A stretch of DNA of 64,000 nucleotides from Psococerastis gibbosa (GCA_963971405.1 OZ020490.1:682001-746000); one strand, 5' to 3'. Shown: positions 31,820 through 43,326, counted from the stretch's first letter. The notes: generated by a model not told the origin, from the letters alone. Made by a program: numbers and translations.

Positions 31820-32600
31820 CTCACAGTTGAAAATCAGTAATATCCTCGAAAGTGAAGAGGAACTCCAAGAAGCGCTCACTGTTATGTGAAGAACATCCTA
31901 AACGAATGCAGCATGAAGCTAAACAAGGCAAAAACCAAAATTATGGCAGTCAGCAGTGAAGAGACTCAGACCAACATTTCAATCGACGGTGTTACCATAC
32001 AGAATGTCATGAGTTTTCCATACCTTGGCAGCAAAATAACCCACGACGGAAAATCATGCGCCGAAATCTCCAGCAGACTTCAAATGGCCCGGCTAACGTT
32101 TAACAAAAAGTCGAAGATATTCGAGGCTAACAACATCGACATAAATGTTAGAAAAAAGACTGCTTAAATCACTATAGTATGGAGCATACTGCTCTATGGC
32201 TGTGAGACATGGTGCATACACGAAAGATGTAAAATGAAGCTGGAGGCTTTCGAAATGTGGTGCTATAGGAGAATGTTGAAACTATCTTGGAGAGACCACA
32301 TAACGAACGAAGAGGTACTTCAAAGGATAAACGATAAAAGATCCCTAATTACCTCCATTTCGGTGAGAAGAGCAAAATGGATGGGTCACCTGATCAAACA
32401 AGAAGGACTCCTAAGCACCATAGTAGAAGGCACAATCGAAGGCACCAATGCAAGAGGGCGACCAAGGAAGGCGTACGCAGAAGACCTCAAGAAAGATATG
32501 AGATGTGGAACCTACTTGGAACTAAACAGAACGGCCCAAGACAGGGAGGAATGGAGAAGGAGGTGGAAAGATTTGCTGCAAACCAATCGTTAGATTGAAA
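31820..32600 (+). pseudogene. LINE reverse transcriptase C-terminal region, one internal stop
   Basis: A frame of non-LTR RT type: ECSMKLNKAKTKIM, FPYLGSKITHDGKSCAEI, then after an in-frame TAA (32165-32167) VWSILLYGCETWC, FEMWCYRRMLKLSWRDHITN, RRAKWMGHLIK and GRPRKAYAEDLKKDM. The order matches the post-catalytic part of RTE/Jockey-like ORF2 proteins. Codons before 31886 (SNILESEEELQEAL) join with a one-base shift. The 5' part, with the catalytic YADD, is missing. It ends with an AAGAAGAAGAA-type tail. One of the better-preserved LINE fragments here, but not functional. Confidence 0.88.
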
Positions 32601-32654
32601 CTAAAGAAGAAGAATATACTCGTAACTAGGTATATAGTTACAAAGATATTTATT

Positions 32655-32770
32655 TGATGAATCAGTAGAATCCGGGATTATGGGCCGTGGTCGATCTGAA
32701 AGCGTAATTCTAAACGTTTCGTTAACATCTGCGGTCGGCATCTTCAGTGGCACTCCGTAGATCCGTAGAC
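32655..32770 (+). repeat. Dispersed repeat with ACGTTTCGTTAACATCTGCG motif
   Basis: It matches 52080-52185 and, inverted, 12960-13070: CAGTAGAATCCGGGATTATG, GGCCGTGGTCG, AACGTTTCGT and TGCGGTCGGCATCTTCA. The head block GGCTTTCACGGCCGG is absent from this copy. The class is uncertain. Confidence 0.75.
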
Positions 32771-33517
32771 TTCTAAGATTGTGTCTCGGAGGGCCAGCAG
32801 CAACGATAATTGAAACCCATTCGACATTATACATTTTCACCTACGTTGTAGCCACCAATAACCCAGCCAATTATCGGCCACCATAAGCTAGCACCGTACC
32901 ACTCTCACTCTAATTTCTAAGATCATTGGTAACTGCTGACTTTGTACAGCCCTGGCTAGCCACCGTACTACACACCCATTTGACGTTATACATTTTCAAT
33001 TTGCATGTGATTAACTACGTTGTAGCCATCAATAATGGAGGTATTTATCGGGTGGTTTGTCGGGGCCGGCCTATTTCTAATTTGCCTGTTTACTATTTAA
33101 TTGATTGCCTGTCCAACCCATAATAACCCGGGCCAGGCTTTCGTATTTGGTATCTCTAAATTAATGATTGTTCTATTTGGTATATAGCCTATAACCATGC
33201 TGTTACTCTAGCTGCTCTTTATCCTAGGTACCAACAGGAACGTAGAATAAGAATCTGCCATTTATAAAATGCTAGAATGCATGGAAAATATGCATACCCA
33301 CACATTTTAAAGTGAGTTACAATCTTTAGCCTCAATTATCTGGAATGATTATTTTCATTATTTTCGTCAGTTACACCCCTTGGTCTCTAGGCGCTTCAAC
33401 CTTCAATTAGTAGTTTATAGTATTTTTTCAAGTTGCAATTGCATAATAAAATTACGTAATATATATAATTGCAAATTGGTATACAATTGTATATAAAAAT
33501 GCATCTTATTGTTTTTT
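32771..33517. other. Local duplication; 3' flank of the exon at 33518
   Basis: CGACATTATACATTTTCA then CTACGTTGTAGCCACCAATA at about 32820 recurs at about 32980, so there is a local duplication of about 160 bp. No clear AATAAA was found on the minus strand downstream of the 33518 stop. Confidence 0.45.
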
Positions 33518-33676
33518 TCAGCTCGAGCCGTCTTGTTGTCCCAACATGGTCTTCAATCCTTTGGCGACATTGTCTCCGGCAGTCTTTCCCATATCGCTTA
33601 TGTTGCCCACAGCCGAAGAAACACCTTCGATAACCTTGTCTCCTAAACCTAGAAGTGGCAGCAGGAAACCGTTGCT
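33518..33676 (-). CDS. Putative terminal exon of a small helical protein, family unknown
   Basis: The minus strand reads TTTATATTTTTCAG, a good splice acceptor, followed by 52 open codons and a TGA (33518-33520). The phase is 0. The translation begins with a hydrophobic SNGFLLPLLGLG stretch, then a Gly/Ala-rich amphipathic segment (KVIEGVSSAVGNISDMGKTA, DNVAKGLKTMLG) and a polar QQDGSS end. The pattern suits a small secreted or membrane-active protein whose signal peptide would be on an upstream exon to the right, which I could not find. A SINE lies in the presumed intron at 33725-33890. The case rests on the splice acceptor and composition, not on homology. Confidence 0.55.
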   Translation of the reverse strand, partial: SNGFLLPLLGLGDKVIEGVSSAVGNISDMGKTAGDNVAKGLKTMLGQQDGSS

Positions 33677-33724
33677 CTGAAAAATATAAATAAAATAAAA
33701 TGTAATAAAATTAATTCTCTTTTT

Positions 33725-33890
33725 TAATAAAAGGTTAATTGCATACAAACAATTTAATGAATGTATCCGATTGACCTCTTCATTCGCCTCTGTAGGTTTG
33801 TACCCGTGTGAGTTACGACACGTCTCCGATCACATTTCGTGTAAAGATTCGCTCAAGAGCAAGCACGTTACCACCTGGCCATCGAAGTCG
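33725..33890 (-). repeat. SINE family 2, near-complete copy
   Basis: On the minus strand it starts CGACTTCGATGGCCAGGTGG, contains tRNA-like ATGTGATCGGAGACGTGTCG, and ends GAAGAGGTCAATCGG...TGCAATTAACCTTTT. It shares this layout with 54011-54172. It sits in the presumed intron upstream of the exon at 33518-33676. Confidence 0.8.
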
Positions 33891-33929
33891 ATTAATATGC
33901 TACATGAAAATTTTTGAAACCCTATTTTA

Positions 33930-34035
33930 ATGCACTAGTAGATTTATTTTATGCCCCTTAAAATTATTGTTTTTTTTCCTAAAAGAAACATTTTTTTGCA
34001 TTTTTCCCCATTAATTTCAATGAAATGGTAGAAAG
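33930..34035 (+). repeat. Dispersed repeat (pairs with 15985-16112)
   Basis: TAGTAGATTTATTTTATGCC, then a T-rich stretch, then TTTTTCCCCATTAATTTCAA match the 16 kb copy. Confidence 0.6.
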
Positions 34036-34250
34036 GTATGACTGTAGAATGTGACTACATTTGTGAAGCCACGGAGTAGCCGCCAGTAGTGGAATTATTA
34101 TTATTAGTACGATATATGACGTAGTATCCGGAATGTGACGTCATTTTCTTGTCCCCATGTCTGTTGGCGTTTGGCTCATGTAATCCACAGCTAAAAACAC
34201 CAACATTTGTTTATTTATTTCAATTTTTCCAACCTCTCCACACACTTTGC

Positions 34251-34350
34251 GAACGGAGACGTGTCGTAACTCGACATAAGTACCTATTAGGTTACTCAGT
34301 GAGGCAACTGAAGAGGTCAATCGGGGTTGCATGCTATTAACCTTTATTTA
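34251..34350 (+). repeat. SINE family 2, 3' part
   Basis: GAACGGAGACGTGTCGTAAC through CTGAAGAGGTCAATCGGGG to the TTAACCTTTATT end. The tRNA-like head upstream is lost. It lies opposite in orientation to the copy at 33725-33890. Confidence 0.75.
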
Positions 34351-35764
34351 AAAAAATCTATGGATTATGGTATAGTTAATATTAGCTTAGGTTGATGTGG
34401 TCCCACGGTCGCTGGAATAGTCCGTGTAATGAATACTGGGTGACACTACTGTTCAATAAAAATTGGGGCACCGTCTAGTATTCCTTGCCAAGTCTTTTCA
34501 AACTTAGCCACAAATAATACCGTAACATATCTATTGGTCATAACAAAGCCTATAATTTTTAAATACATTAAAATTACTCGCATTGATGCTACTGATGTTT
34601 AATGCTAAGGGAAACATCCGAACAAATACTGTGCGGCCTGTTGTTATGGTCTTAATAGTCAAGAGTTGGCAACAGTGTGTGGGCTGTTATTGAATAGCTG
34701 TTATGCATATATCCCACTAATAAGTAAAAATAACAAATAATAAAAACAACTCGATGTACATGCCTAATGACACAAAAGCCGCGAAAGGCATATACTGTAG
34801 GTAGGTAAATACTGTACTCAGAACTTATACTTGATGAGATGCAATGGAAGCCATAAAAGTTATAAAAACCACAATTTTACAATTCATTTGATTAATTGTA
34901 GTACAGTATATTGCACTGGAAGAAAGGCTGTCTTTTCAGTTGTGATTCAATAAGCTCTCATGCTAATGCATCTGTCGGCGTATGGATGCAGATGTCTCCA
35001 ACAAACACTTTGCTTAGCTTACGTCTTGTGTAGTACTGTATACATTCTTACGTATTCTCGCTTACGTATTCTCACGTATTCTTCTCATGAAGGGTCGGCG
35101 GCACGACAGCAGCGTTTCCACACAGTCCTGTTCTGTGCGTCCTCGGTTGAGAGCCTCAAACTTACAAACATTTTCTAATCATAGGTACATCGAAAGAAAT
35201 GTAAAGCAAGTTGGCTCGGACCATTCTAGTTGTGCATTAAGTGAGCTTTGAGCAGTAATCGTTGGTTCTTAAATACATAAGGTTAATGTTATTACATATA
35301 ATGTCTTAATGATAAATAAATAGCACACAGCCTATAGGCCTAATTATGCTAATTACGTGTGCTTCTGGATGAAAAAATAGTCCAAATCCTGAAACTAAGC
35401 TGACTTAAGAACTAAGCTTTAATAATGAAGGAAAAAAATATAGGCCAAGATCTCTGAAGTTGGAAGGAAAAAATAACAATGAAATCTGTTCACCCCTCAT
35501 CACCATAAAATATAAAATTCAGGAAATTGAAAAAATCCATGCAACTTTACTGATAACGCTCCCTCGCTGGAAAAATCCGACAACAGGAAGACTCAAAAAA
35601 ATTGAAAAATAATATTGCAACTCTGAGATATCTTTAAGAGGCAAATATGTACCTACCTGAAAGACACGGAAACAGACCGAGTTTATGCAGAAATCTGATC
35701 TTTTGTGAGACAGATGTGTGTATAGTGCCCACATGTTGCTGCATCCGGCCGCCATCCCCCATAT
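34351..35764. other. About 1.4 kb without a recognised gene
   Basis: The plus frame at 34960-35178 is hydrophobic but repetitive (ILTYS twice, from a local CTTACGTATTCTC duplication) and has no splice support. Confidence 0.35.
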
Positions 35765-35842
35765 TGAGTTGTGCCGCAAGGTGCCGTGCTTGGGCCCATG
35801 CTCTTATTGATTTACATCCATGATCGGACTGCAACTGTTGTT
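35765..35842 (+). pseudogene. Non-LTR reverse transcriptase core fragment
   Basis: The plus strand encodes VVPQGAVLGPMLLLIYIHD, the highly conserved PQGxxLGPxLFxxYINDL block just before the catalytic motif of non-LTR RT. Recognisable homology is lost soon after. Only about 25 codons survive. Confidence 0.8.
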
Positions 35843-37504
35843 GATGGACCAGTTGGTTAGGAAACTGATATAATGGAGCCAATGTATATCATTATGTGAC
35901 AGATAGAATTTTGAGGCAATGTGTGTAATTATGGGACAGATAGTTCGAGATGAGGCAGATGAAGTGACTGTGTGTTGTAAGATAATGGAAGGCAGGTGTC
36001 TAGATCGAGTGTATTCACAATGCAGATGTTCGAGTACATACACAATGAGATAAGATAATATATTCTTCAGACCATAGACATACCTTAATTGAGATTTTCA
36101 TTATTAACGTGATTTCCCGGGATGTAAGTTGCATCAGCTCCTGCATTATATATTTATTTTCAATTAATGGCACTGAGGATGCGTTTGGATTTCGTCCAGT
36201 AACTGATCCAATAAATAATCATCCAGTTAGACTAATTATCAATTTCTAGTACCGATATACTGGCTACACGTACGTACCCAACGCTTAAGAAGAATTAGGA
36301 CACCCCACCTGACGTTTTTTACGCTATGGAGCCATAAATGAATAGTAAAAGAAATATTCATAAACAATATAATACATACTACTTAGTAGTATGGTTGGCA
36401 CTAAAGCCGTCTGGTCCCAGTTTTCGAATGCGTCCAATCCAACCATTAATTTTTCACGACTTCAAGAACTGTGGCCAGACGGTTACATGCTTTGTATTCA
36501 AATGTAGACGCACTTTTCTTCTACTATGTGGCAACTCATTTTGTAGTTATGTATATTCTATCATTTATATCATCGATACTTCATAAGAAATTTGCTTTAA
36601 AAAAAACTTGGTCGATTCGCTTTTAACTCATCATAAAACACCCAAATTTAGACCATTTAGGCCGATACTACTAGATTGGATCATGCGTGAATGTTCCCAT
36701 TTGGAACAAAAATAGTACATATCTACCCCTTAATTCCACAAACCCCAGTTTGCTATCTGCAGTATCTTCTTCTATCCCCCTTCCCAACAAATGATCGAAG
36801 CTACCCCTCTCGCCTGATGTTTGTTTCAACCGAAATACTAGTAATAGTACCTTTTCTTTAAAAATCCACCCCCTTCATTTCACAATCTCTGTTTTGCAAT
36901 TAACAGAGTCTTCGTTTATTGTCCTTTTCTGCAGACGATTGGATTTACCTCCTCTCACCACTTTGCTTATGGATGAGTCGTCCGTTTTAGAAATAGTACG
37001 TCTTCTTTAAAATCAACCTCCATCATTCCGCAAGCTCTAATTTGCTTGATATCTGGAGTATCTTCTTCTATCATCCTTTTCTGCAGACTATCACGGCTCC
37101 CTCCCTCGTCGCCCGTGGACCGGAACCGTTTGGACCAGATGAAGATAGCCCAACTGTGTGTTGCTTGCACGCGCCCGACCAGAACCTGAGTGTACACCTG
37201 GAGTAACGAAGTCCCGTCCAGTGTAATGTTATGGGAGAAACAGGGAAAACTTTGGCCCGCCGCAACAACTCACCCGTGGCCTGCAGTCCATTTGGCGCTC
37301 TGGGCCGGGTTTTTGCGCTCAGTTTGAAACTTCTCAATATCGACAGTTGCTCATCAAATGTTGCTTCATAGTGGAGGAATTTTTTGTCACAGGCGATGCT
37401 TGGGATGCTGTAACGAAGAGGAGAAGCTATGTAGGTGCGAACAGCAATAGTTTACAATTATTTGAAATTCGAAGGCAGATATGAACGTCATTAAGTTGAG
37501 AATG
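35843..37504. other. About 1.7 kb without a recognised gene
   Basis: At 37390-37430 the plus strand (GGCGATGCTTGGGATGCTG) may be an older piece of the LINE that follows. Minus frames at 36967-37337 show no domain. Nothing else seen. Confidence 0.35.
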
Positions 37505-37665
37505 AACCAAAGGAAGAGGGTGCCCGAAGAAGGAATTCATGGATCAACTGAACGTACCAAGAGCTGAAGAGGAAGACGCAGGGTGCTATGCAGGGAGTTG
37601 CCGCCAGCCAATCGTTGAGATTGTCACCTCAGAAGAAAAGAAGAAGGTTAGAAAAGTTTACTACC
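37505..37665 (+). mobile_element. LINE 3' tail fragment (52610 family)
   Basis: GAACGTACCAAGAGCTGAAG, GCCAATCGTTGAGATTG and TCACCTCAGAAGAA match 52610-52890. The peptide pattern around the first block (degenerate ELERTKS-type) is the extreme end of an RTE/Jockey-like ORF2. Confidence 0.65.
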
Positions 37666-37726
37666 AGCCAACAAATTAAAATTAATTCCGGCATGAAAAA
37701 ATCAGCAGAAGCTGACTATAATCGAT

Positions 37727-38330
37727 CGTTGTTGCGGTTTTCTGTTGCTCTCTTCTCTCTATGTCTCTGACAACTCAAGCCTGAACCTGAGAGGAAAACG
37801 CGATTGGTGGGCAGAATTCTGACAACAACACTTAAAATAGGGCAGTACCAAGTCAATAAAGAGGAGCTATTACCAGTCCTGAAGCAAGGGCGAATCCAGC
37901 GGAAAAATTAGGGGGGGGGGGTCTCAAGTTGTACTTGTATTTGTAGGTGTGCAGCCAATTCCCCACCCTCACGAAAAATCGTTTTTGTAAAAAATATATT
38001 ATTAATGTCGAATGAATTCAGTCATTTAGGGGTGACCTCCCCCGTGGATCCGCTACTGTCCTCAAGACTAAGTCCATGATAGATTGTTGTAGTGGTTTCC
38101 TACTACTCTCTTCGCTCTTGTCTCTGACAACTCAAGTCTCAAGCCTGAACCTGAAGGAAAAACGTGACTGCTGACCCGAATTCCTGTCACAACCTTTCAA
38201 ATCGGGCAGTACCTAGTCAAGAAAGAGGAGCCTTTGCCAGTCTTCAAACTAATTTGTTATTGTTGTATTGCGGTTTTCAGTAATTACTCCCTTAGTCTCT
38301 TCGCTCTATGTCAGAACATATAGCTCCTAC
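37727..38330 (+). repeat. Imperfect tandem duplication, about 185-bp unit, split by a MITE
   Basis: GACAACTCAAGCCTGAACCT, GGGCAGTACC(A/T)AGTCAA and AAAGAGGAGC recur at about 37768-37875 and 38125-38235. A third partial unit starts at about 38262 with TTGTATTGCGGTTTTC. The spacing between the first two is about 357 bp because a 174-bp MITE lies between them. Confidence 0.75.
37885..38058. mobile_element. Short hAT-like MITE
   Basis: The left end is CAAGGGCGAATCCAGCGG and the right end GTGGATCCGCTACTG, imperfect inverted repeats. A G run follows the left end. Flanking octamers TCCTGAAG (37877-37884) and TCCTCAAG (38059-38066) differ at one base, supporting an 8-bp duplication. Confidence 0.82.
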
Positions 38331-39483
38331 CTGAGTCTTACTGAGCAGATTCGAACAATATGGAGCACATACGAGGACATGTAAGGTATAGGGATAGTCA
38401 ACATTGGCATAGAAAGGCAGTGCAATGACCGCATGTACAGACCGCACCTACCATTGTACTCTGCAATCTTCATCGACATGCTTCAATGGGCATCTATACC
38501 ATACGAAGATCACTCACTGAATGTGCATTTTCGTCATGGGCTTTACTAGGAGGGGTTCAAAACAAGCAGTAGGCAGGCATTGGCTGGTAGTACAGAATAA
38601 CTACCTTAGTACCCTTGTTGTGCTGACAATAACAATTGTCCTCATTTGCTTAATAATAATTCACTCTGGACAGCTAGGTCTAAAGGTAATGCACGTGTGT
38701 ACCAGTGTACCTTTAGCCTGCTGTCATCAATTGTGCGTCATTATTAGCCAATCAGAGTGCTAGTTACATGTCTTTTAGACTACTGATGGGTAGGCTCCCT
38801 GAAGTGAGAAAAGACTTGTAACGGCGACTTAGAAGGCAATTCCCAGACGACTTCAGACCGTTAAGAAGAAGAAGAAGGTCTTCATTTCCATTATTTTTAA
38901 GTCTCCTCTCTACAGGACTTGGCGGATATCCCACCGTTGTACATCAGACGCCTCGAGACCATAGATACGCTTCAGTGGACAACTCTATAGTGGTAGTCGG
39001 AAGAAATCTGTGATGGGAAATACATACAATAACGCAATACAATAGTTATTGGCAACTCTGCTAGAGGACAAAATATACATAGAATACATAGGCGAAGGTG
39101 TGAGAGGCGTATTCTATGGTAATGGACTCATTAGAGATTGTCAAAGACGTGGAAAGTGATAGAGATGGCAGTGGACTTCCTACAGATGTGAGAACACAAA
39201 GAGAGTCTGCGCTGTCTACGGGATCACTTTCGATGGAAGACAATGCGCTGTTGAGATTGTATTCAAAACCATGTCATGAATCATAATTTCTAAGACATTG
39301 CATTACATCAAGAGGGTGACTCACGATCCAGACACGTAAGTAGAATCCCAGTCGAGTTCAGTATATAGGTTAGAATGGTATTTAAGTCCGCCAAATTAAA
39401 AATTGAACTCCTGGTGCCATCATGTGACTGCAAGGCGTGCTCTTTGATTGGTCCAAGTTCTACGGGTCTGATGGCACCAGGGA
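38331..39483. other. About 1.1 kb without a recognised gene
   Basis: The 80-codon frame at 38521-38763 has one hydrophobic stretch (VVLTITIVLICLIII), but no splice sites or homology were recognised. An AAGAAGAAGAAGG tail at about 38867-38880 suggests a LINE 3' end. Confidence 0.35.
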
Positions 39484-39491
39484 AAACTATT

Positions 39492-39904
39492 ACGAAAACT
39501 TAAATGCTGGCCTGAATCCTTGTTACTGCGCATGTGTCAGGACTGTCCAATTTGCTCTACCCCTTCAACGAGGAAGGTGTACAATTTTCAAGTTCCAGAA
39601 TTTTAAAATATAGACTAAAAGTAAAACCTCCAGTACTCATTTTTATCAATAGCTTTTCATGGTCCTTAAACGTTATTATAAGCCTAAATGCAACCAGTAT
39701 GTACTAGATTTTTATCATAGCATACCTACCTATAGGTTTTACTTTTAGGCTATATTTTCAAATTCTGGAACTTTGACTTTATCAAAATTAGTGGTTAATT
39801 GTTAGATATTATTAATTATGGCAGCATGGAGGGGTAGAGTCAATTGGACTAAGTCCTGACACATGCGCAGTAACAAGGGTTCAGGCCAGCATTTAAGTTT
39901 TCGT
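39492..39904. mobile_element. Long-TIR palindromic MITE with 8-bp duplication
   Basis: The ends are ACGAAAACTTAAATGCTGG and CCAGCATTTAAGTTTTCGT, within arms of about 60 bp of near-perfect complementarity and about 150 bp overall. AAACTATT flanks both sides (39484-39491 and 39905-39912). An 8-bp duplication is typical of hAT and P superfamilies. The inner arms hold AAAGTAAAACCT/AGGTTTTACTTT. No open frame of note. Confidence 0.9.
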
Positions 39905-40087
39905 AAACTATTTTTGTCGGGCTGTGACAGCGTTTCCCCTCTCTCCTCAATAGAACTCTAGGACCAGGGGCAAAGAGAAATTGCTAACAGCTATAAATTG
40001 CAAACTATGGAAATATATGTATGGTAAATATGGTCAATATGTATGAAAAAAATAATAATAATAATAAATAATCAAAAATACCATCGA

Positions 40088-40220
40088 TTGTACAGAGGGC
40101 AGGGGGTTCAGACCCCTCCCGAAATACTAGATAGAATAGAATTTTAAATATATTGAGGATACCTCACCTCTGGTGAAGTCAGATGGACCCCTCCCCAAAA
40201 ATATTTCTGGCTACGGCCTT
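40088..40220. mobile_element. Decayed short MITE (TGGCTACGGCCTT end)
   Basis: It ends TTTCTGGCTACGGCCTTACC and contains CCTCACCTCTGGTGAAGTCA, the inverse of 23812-23962. The left end is diverged (GGCAGGGGGTTCAGACCCC). Confidence 0.6.
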
Positions 40221-41387
40221 ACCAACGAGCACAGCAAATAGATAAATAAATAAATAATCATTTATTTGCAAACAGACCTAAAAGTCAAATAAAATGCAAA
40301 CCATAATATATATGGTTATCCCGTTATAACTAGTCAAAGCCAAGGGAAATTTTAGGCCGGTATATTCTACCATTCTTTAATATGTACCATTGGAAAAATT
40401 TATGACGGAAAGAAAATATTCCCACTGTCTGAAAAGGTCGCCTACTCACCACATGGCCCTGCTCTTAAGCCAACTCATATTCCGAGGTATGGTACCAAAG
40501 GATCTATTGTATCAATAGATTATCCAGTTATCGTATGTACGTAAACATCTGGCCCCTACACAATTGTAGAGCAAAACTTAACTATACAAAAAAATTGCCA
40601 AAAATTTGTTTTGTTAACCCAATCAAACCCATGTTGACACATGCTTAGATAACCACAAAATCTTTTCAATCCTTTCGATATGCCATAGCTGTATTACAAT
40701 GCCTTTTTGTAATACACAATCTTTTATGGAGTAATACCTCCTTTGAGCGTAACCATTCACTTCTTCCAGATGCTTGATCCCAGGACAAAGCCGGCAGCCT
40801 TCGGACAAAATAGTTGTCTGACAGATTTGGATCTCGGGGTCGGCAGCACCTGAGGGCAACCCTTTCTGTTACGGGGTAAACAGTGAAAAGGGGGCTTCAC
40901 CGCCAACTGTTGCAGCCCTTTGTATGACTTGTTTTGCTCCAGTTCTTTTAACACATGGGGAATATTTTTAGCTTGAATAATTAATAAGGATACAAACTTT
41001 AGTCTGTGCACACAATCAGAGGAATTCATACTAACAAGTATTTACTTAATAGAAGTATTTGATTTAAGAATTATTTGCTTCAAGAGGTATTTGCTTAGTT
41101 GGCACCCCGAAATGTAATACATTATTTTATTTTTTTAAATTAACTAAGCAAGTTATTAAAGTTTTGGTTCTTTTAAGTTATATATTTCCACTTGATGCAT
41201 CATATAATAACCTTCTGATTATTTTCTCGGAGTCGGAGTGCCACTACATATTTTTATAATAAAATAACGTATTAAAAATATCACGGAAAAAGTAACTATT
41301 TTTATCAAGTTGATTTTTTATTATAATGTGGAAAAAATAGGAAAAATTAGATTACTCGTGACTTTGTGATATTTCATTTTAATAAAC
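40221..41387. other. About 1.2 kb without a recognised gene
   Basis: The overlapping minus frames at 40623-40859 and 40757-41029 have no recognisable features. An AATAAATAAATAA run lies at about 40240-40256. Confidence 0.35.
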
Positions 41388-42161
41388 AAAGAACCGGTCC
41401 GAGTTTACTCAAACATGCTTTCCAATTTATCAATTAGTAGATGGAGAAAATGAGTAATTTCATGGTAAATAATTATCCTATGGTTAAATTTCAGATATCT
41501 CGGGGGGGGGGGGGGGGGGGTCCACCTGACTGGAGGTGAGGTAAACAATAGATAGGGTAGACCAACACATTACCACACAGTAATTATGGCGGGGCATGCA
41601 ATGCATTTGATCGTGAATTTTCTATAATTTTCTCAAAAAAAATTTTTGCACAAAACCAAATAGTTTTTTGGGAAAGCAACCTGTCCGGTTTCGTTACTCA
41701 ATTTAAAACCTAAGACATGCCTGTAGGTAGAAATCATCGATAGCAAGGATCCGCAGAAAAGTTACTTTTTAGTCATTTTTCACGAATTTTTTTTATTTTT
41801 TATTTATTTTTACCCCCAAAAGCAAACTATCAAGGGGCAAGCGACAAGCGAATTTTATCAACATTAATAACGACTACAATATACTCCATGTGTATTTAAA
41901 AGAAATCGTTGGAGTCGTTTTTAAAAAATATTTTTTAGACGTTTTTTTTTAGAATAAAACCCCCCAAATTGAGTTAGCCCAAAATAAAAAAATTGATGAT
42001 TTTTGTAAACCTACATGCTACATTTCATCAAAACCGACCGAGTAGTTTACCAGAAATTGATGAACAGGCAGAGCGACCGACAGACATTTCGTAAAAACCA
42101 CTTTTTTGGGTTCCTGGGATCTCAAAACGTGTAAATCTGTTGAAATCTCGGAATCGAAAAT
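41388..42161 (+). repeat. Family A dispersed repeat, copy 3 (3' end lost)
   Basis: The full left terminus (AAAGAACCGGTCCGAG) and interior are present. The copy stops abruptly after CTCGGAATCGAAAAT and lacks the last 50 or so bases. Its GACA tract is only about two units long. A run of about 18 G lies inside at 41502-41520, where the other copies have a shorter run. Confidence 0.85.
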
Positions 42162-42290
42162 AGCGGTAGGTTTTGGAAACCTAAATTCCATTGAGGCTTA
42201 AAATTCCCGTAAGTGAAACATGAGATTATTTTGTACATTAGATCCTTATATTTCGTTAGTGCTCTAAATGCGTTCATGCATCGGCTGTTA

Positions 42291-42849
42291 AAAAAACTTG
42301 TTATAACTAGGTAACCCGAATTAGTAAAACCCAAATAATCGTTACAAAATTAACTTTGCCTTAGAAACCCACTTGTGTCAGTATGAAACCCTGAGCGCTT
42401 TCGGCAAGACATTTGCATCTTCTCCTCGAGTTGAGCAAATCGCAGATAAGGTGTAACTGCGCTAGTGGGTTTCCCTCTGTAGATGGCAGTTCTTGCCGAA
42501 AGTACTCAGGGTTTTATACTAAAACAAGTGGATTTCTTAGGCGGTAATTCCACCGGCGAATTTACTTCATTTGTGATTTGAAATTTTTTGTTTGTTTTGT
42601 TTTAAGGAAACTATTATTAAGTTATAACATGGTAGAGACTTATTAATGATGTCTGCTACCATATTATAACTGCATGTATAATAGATAAGTTTAGTATCTA
42701 CATAATAGTCTCCTTAAAGCAAAACAAACGAAAAATCTCAAATCACAAGTAAATTCGCCGGTGGAATTGCCACCTGAGACAAAGTTAATTTTTTAACGAT
42801 TATTTGGGTTTTACTACAGTACTTCGCGTTATAGTTATAGCAAGTTTTT
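42291..42849. mobile_element. Fold-back element with long inverted arms, carrying a nested MITE
   Basis: The left arm (AACTTGTTATAACTAGG, TAAAACCCAAATAATCGTTA, AACCCACTTG, CCTGAGCGCTTTCGGCAAGA) is inverted at the right (CTTGCCGAAAGTACTCAGGG, ATTTGGGTTTTACTA, TTATAGTTATAGCAAG). The arms exceed 100 bp. The right arm is interrupted by the MITE at 42540-42774. A half copy without the MITE is at 5816-6035. Confidence 0.85.
42540..42774. mobile_element. Harbinger-like MITE nested in the fold-back element
   Basis: Inverted ends GGCGGTAATTCCACCGGCG and CGCCGGTGGAATTGCCACC. The flank is TTA (42537-42539) on the left and TGA (42775-42777) on the right. The empty site at 5955-5957 has a single TTA, so the duplication is TTA with one later mutation. 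Three-base TTA/TAA duplications are characteristic of PIF/Harbinger. The arms also include TTGTTTTGTTTTAAGGA and its inverse. Confidence 0.9.
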
Positions 42850-43326
42850 CTAAATCTATAAGTTTCAGTTTTTTGTTTATTGTAATGCGTTCGAAAATAT
42901 TACGTAGGTACAAAGGAGACGATTTCATATATTCCACTAAATACACTGCAAACCACCAAAAATTGACATTTATCTAAAACAAGTTTTAAATGGGTCATAT
43001 TCGCCCGTAAATCTGTTATGACTCAAGATTTGGTAGAACCTCCCTAGCAATCATAGAATGTGGACCTCTCACATCACTTCCTGTTTACTAAGAAGAAATA
43101 TCATTCTGGAGGGCTTAATTGGGGCAAAAAGGTGCCCAAATGGGGCAAAAAGTGGCCCAATTCGGGGAGGAAGTAACTCCGGGGGTGACAGACAGACAGT
43201 TGTAATTTGAGTGCTTCCCCCAAAATTCGAGACCTGGCAGACCTTTCTCAATACACATGTTGCTGAGGGAATTGAGCTGCTGTATGCGGCGCGGGTTTAA
43301 CGGTGGTTTATAATTGGTTACCTAAA
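42850..43326. other. No gene recognised
   Basis: About 480 bases. GGGGCAAAAAG(G/T)(T)G is locally duplicated at about 43121-43150. No exon supported. Confidence 0.35.
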
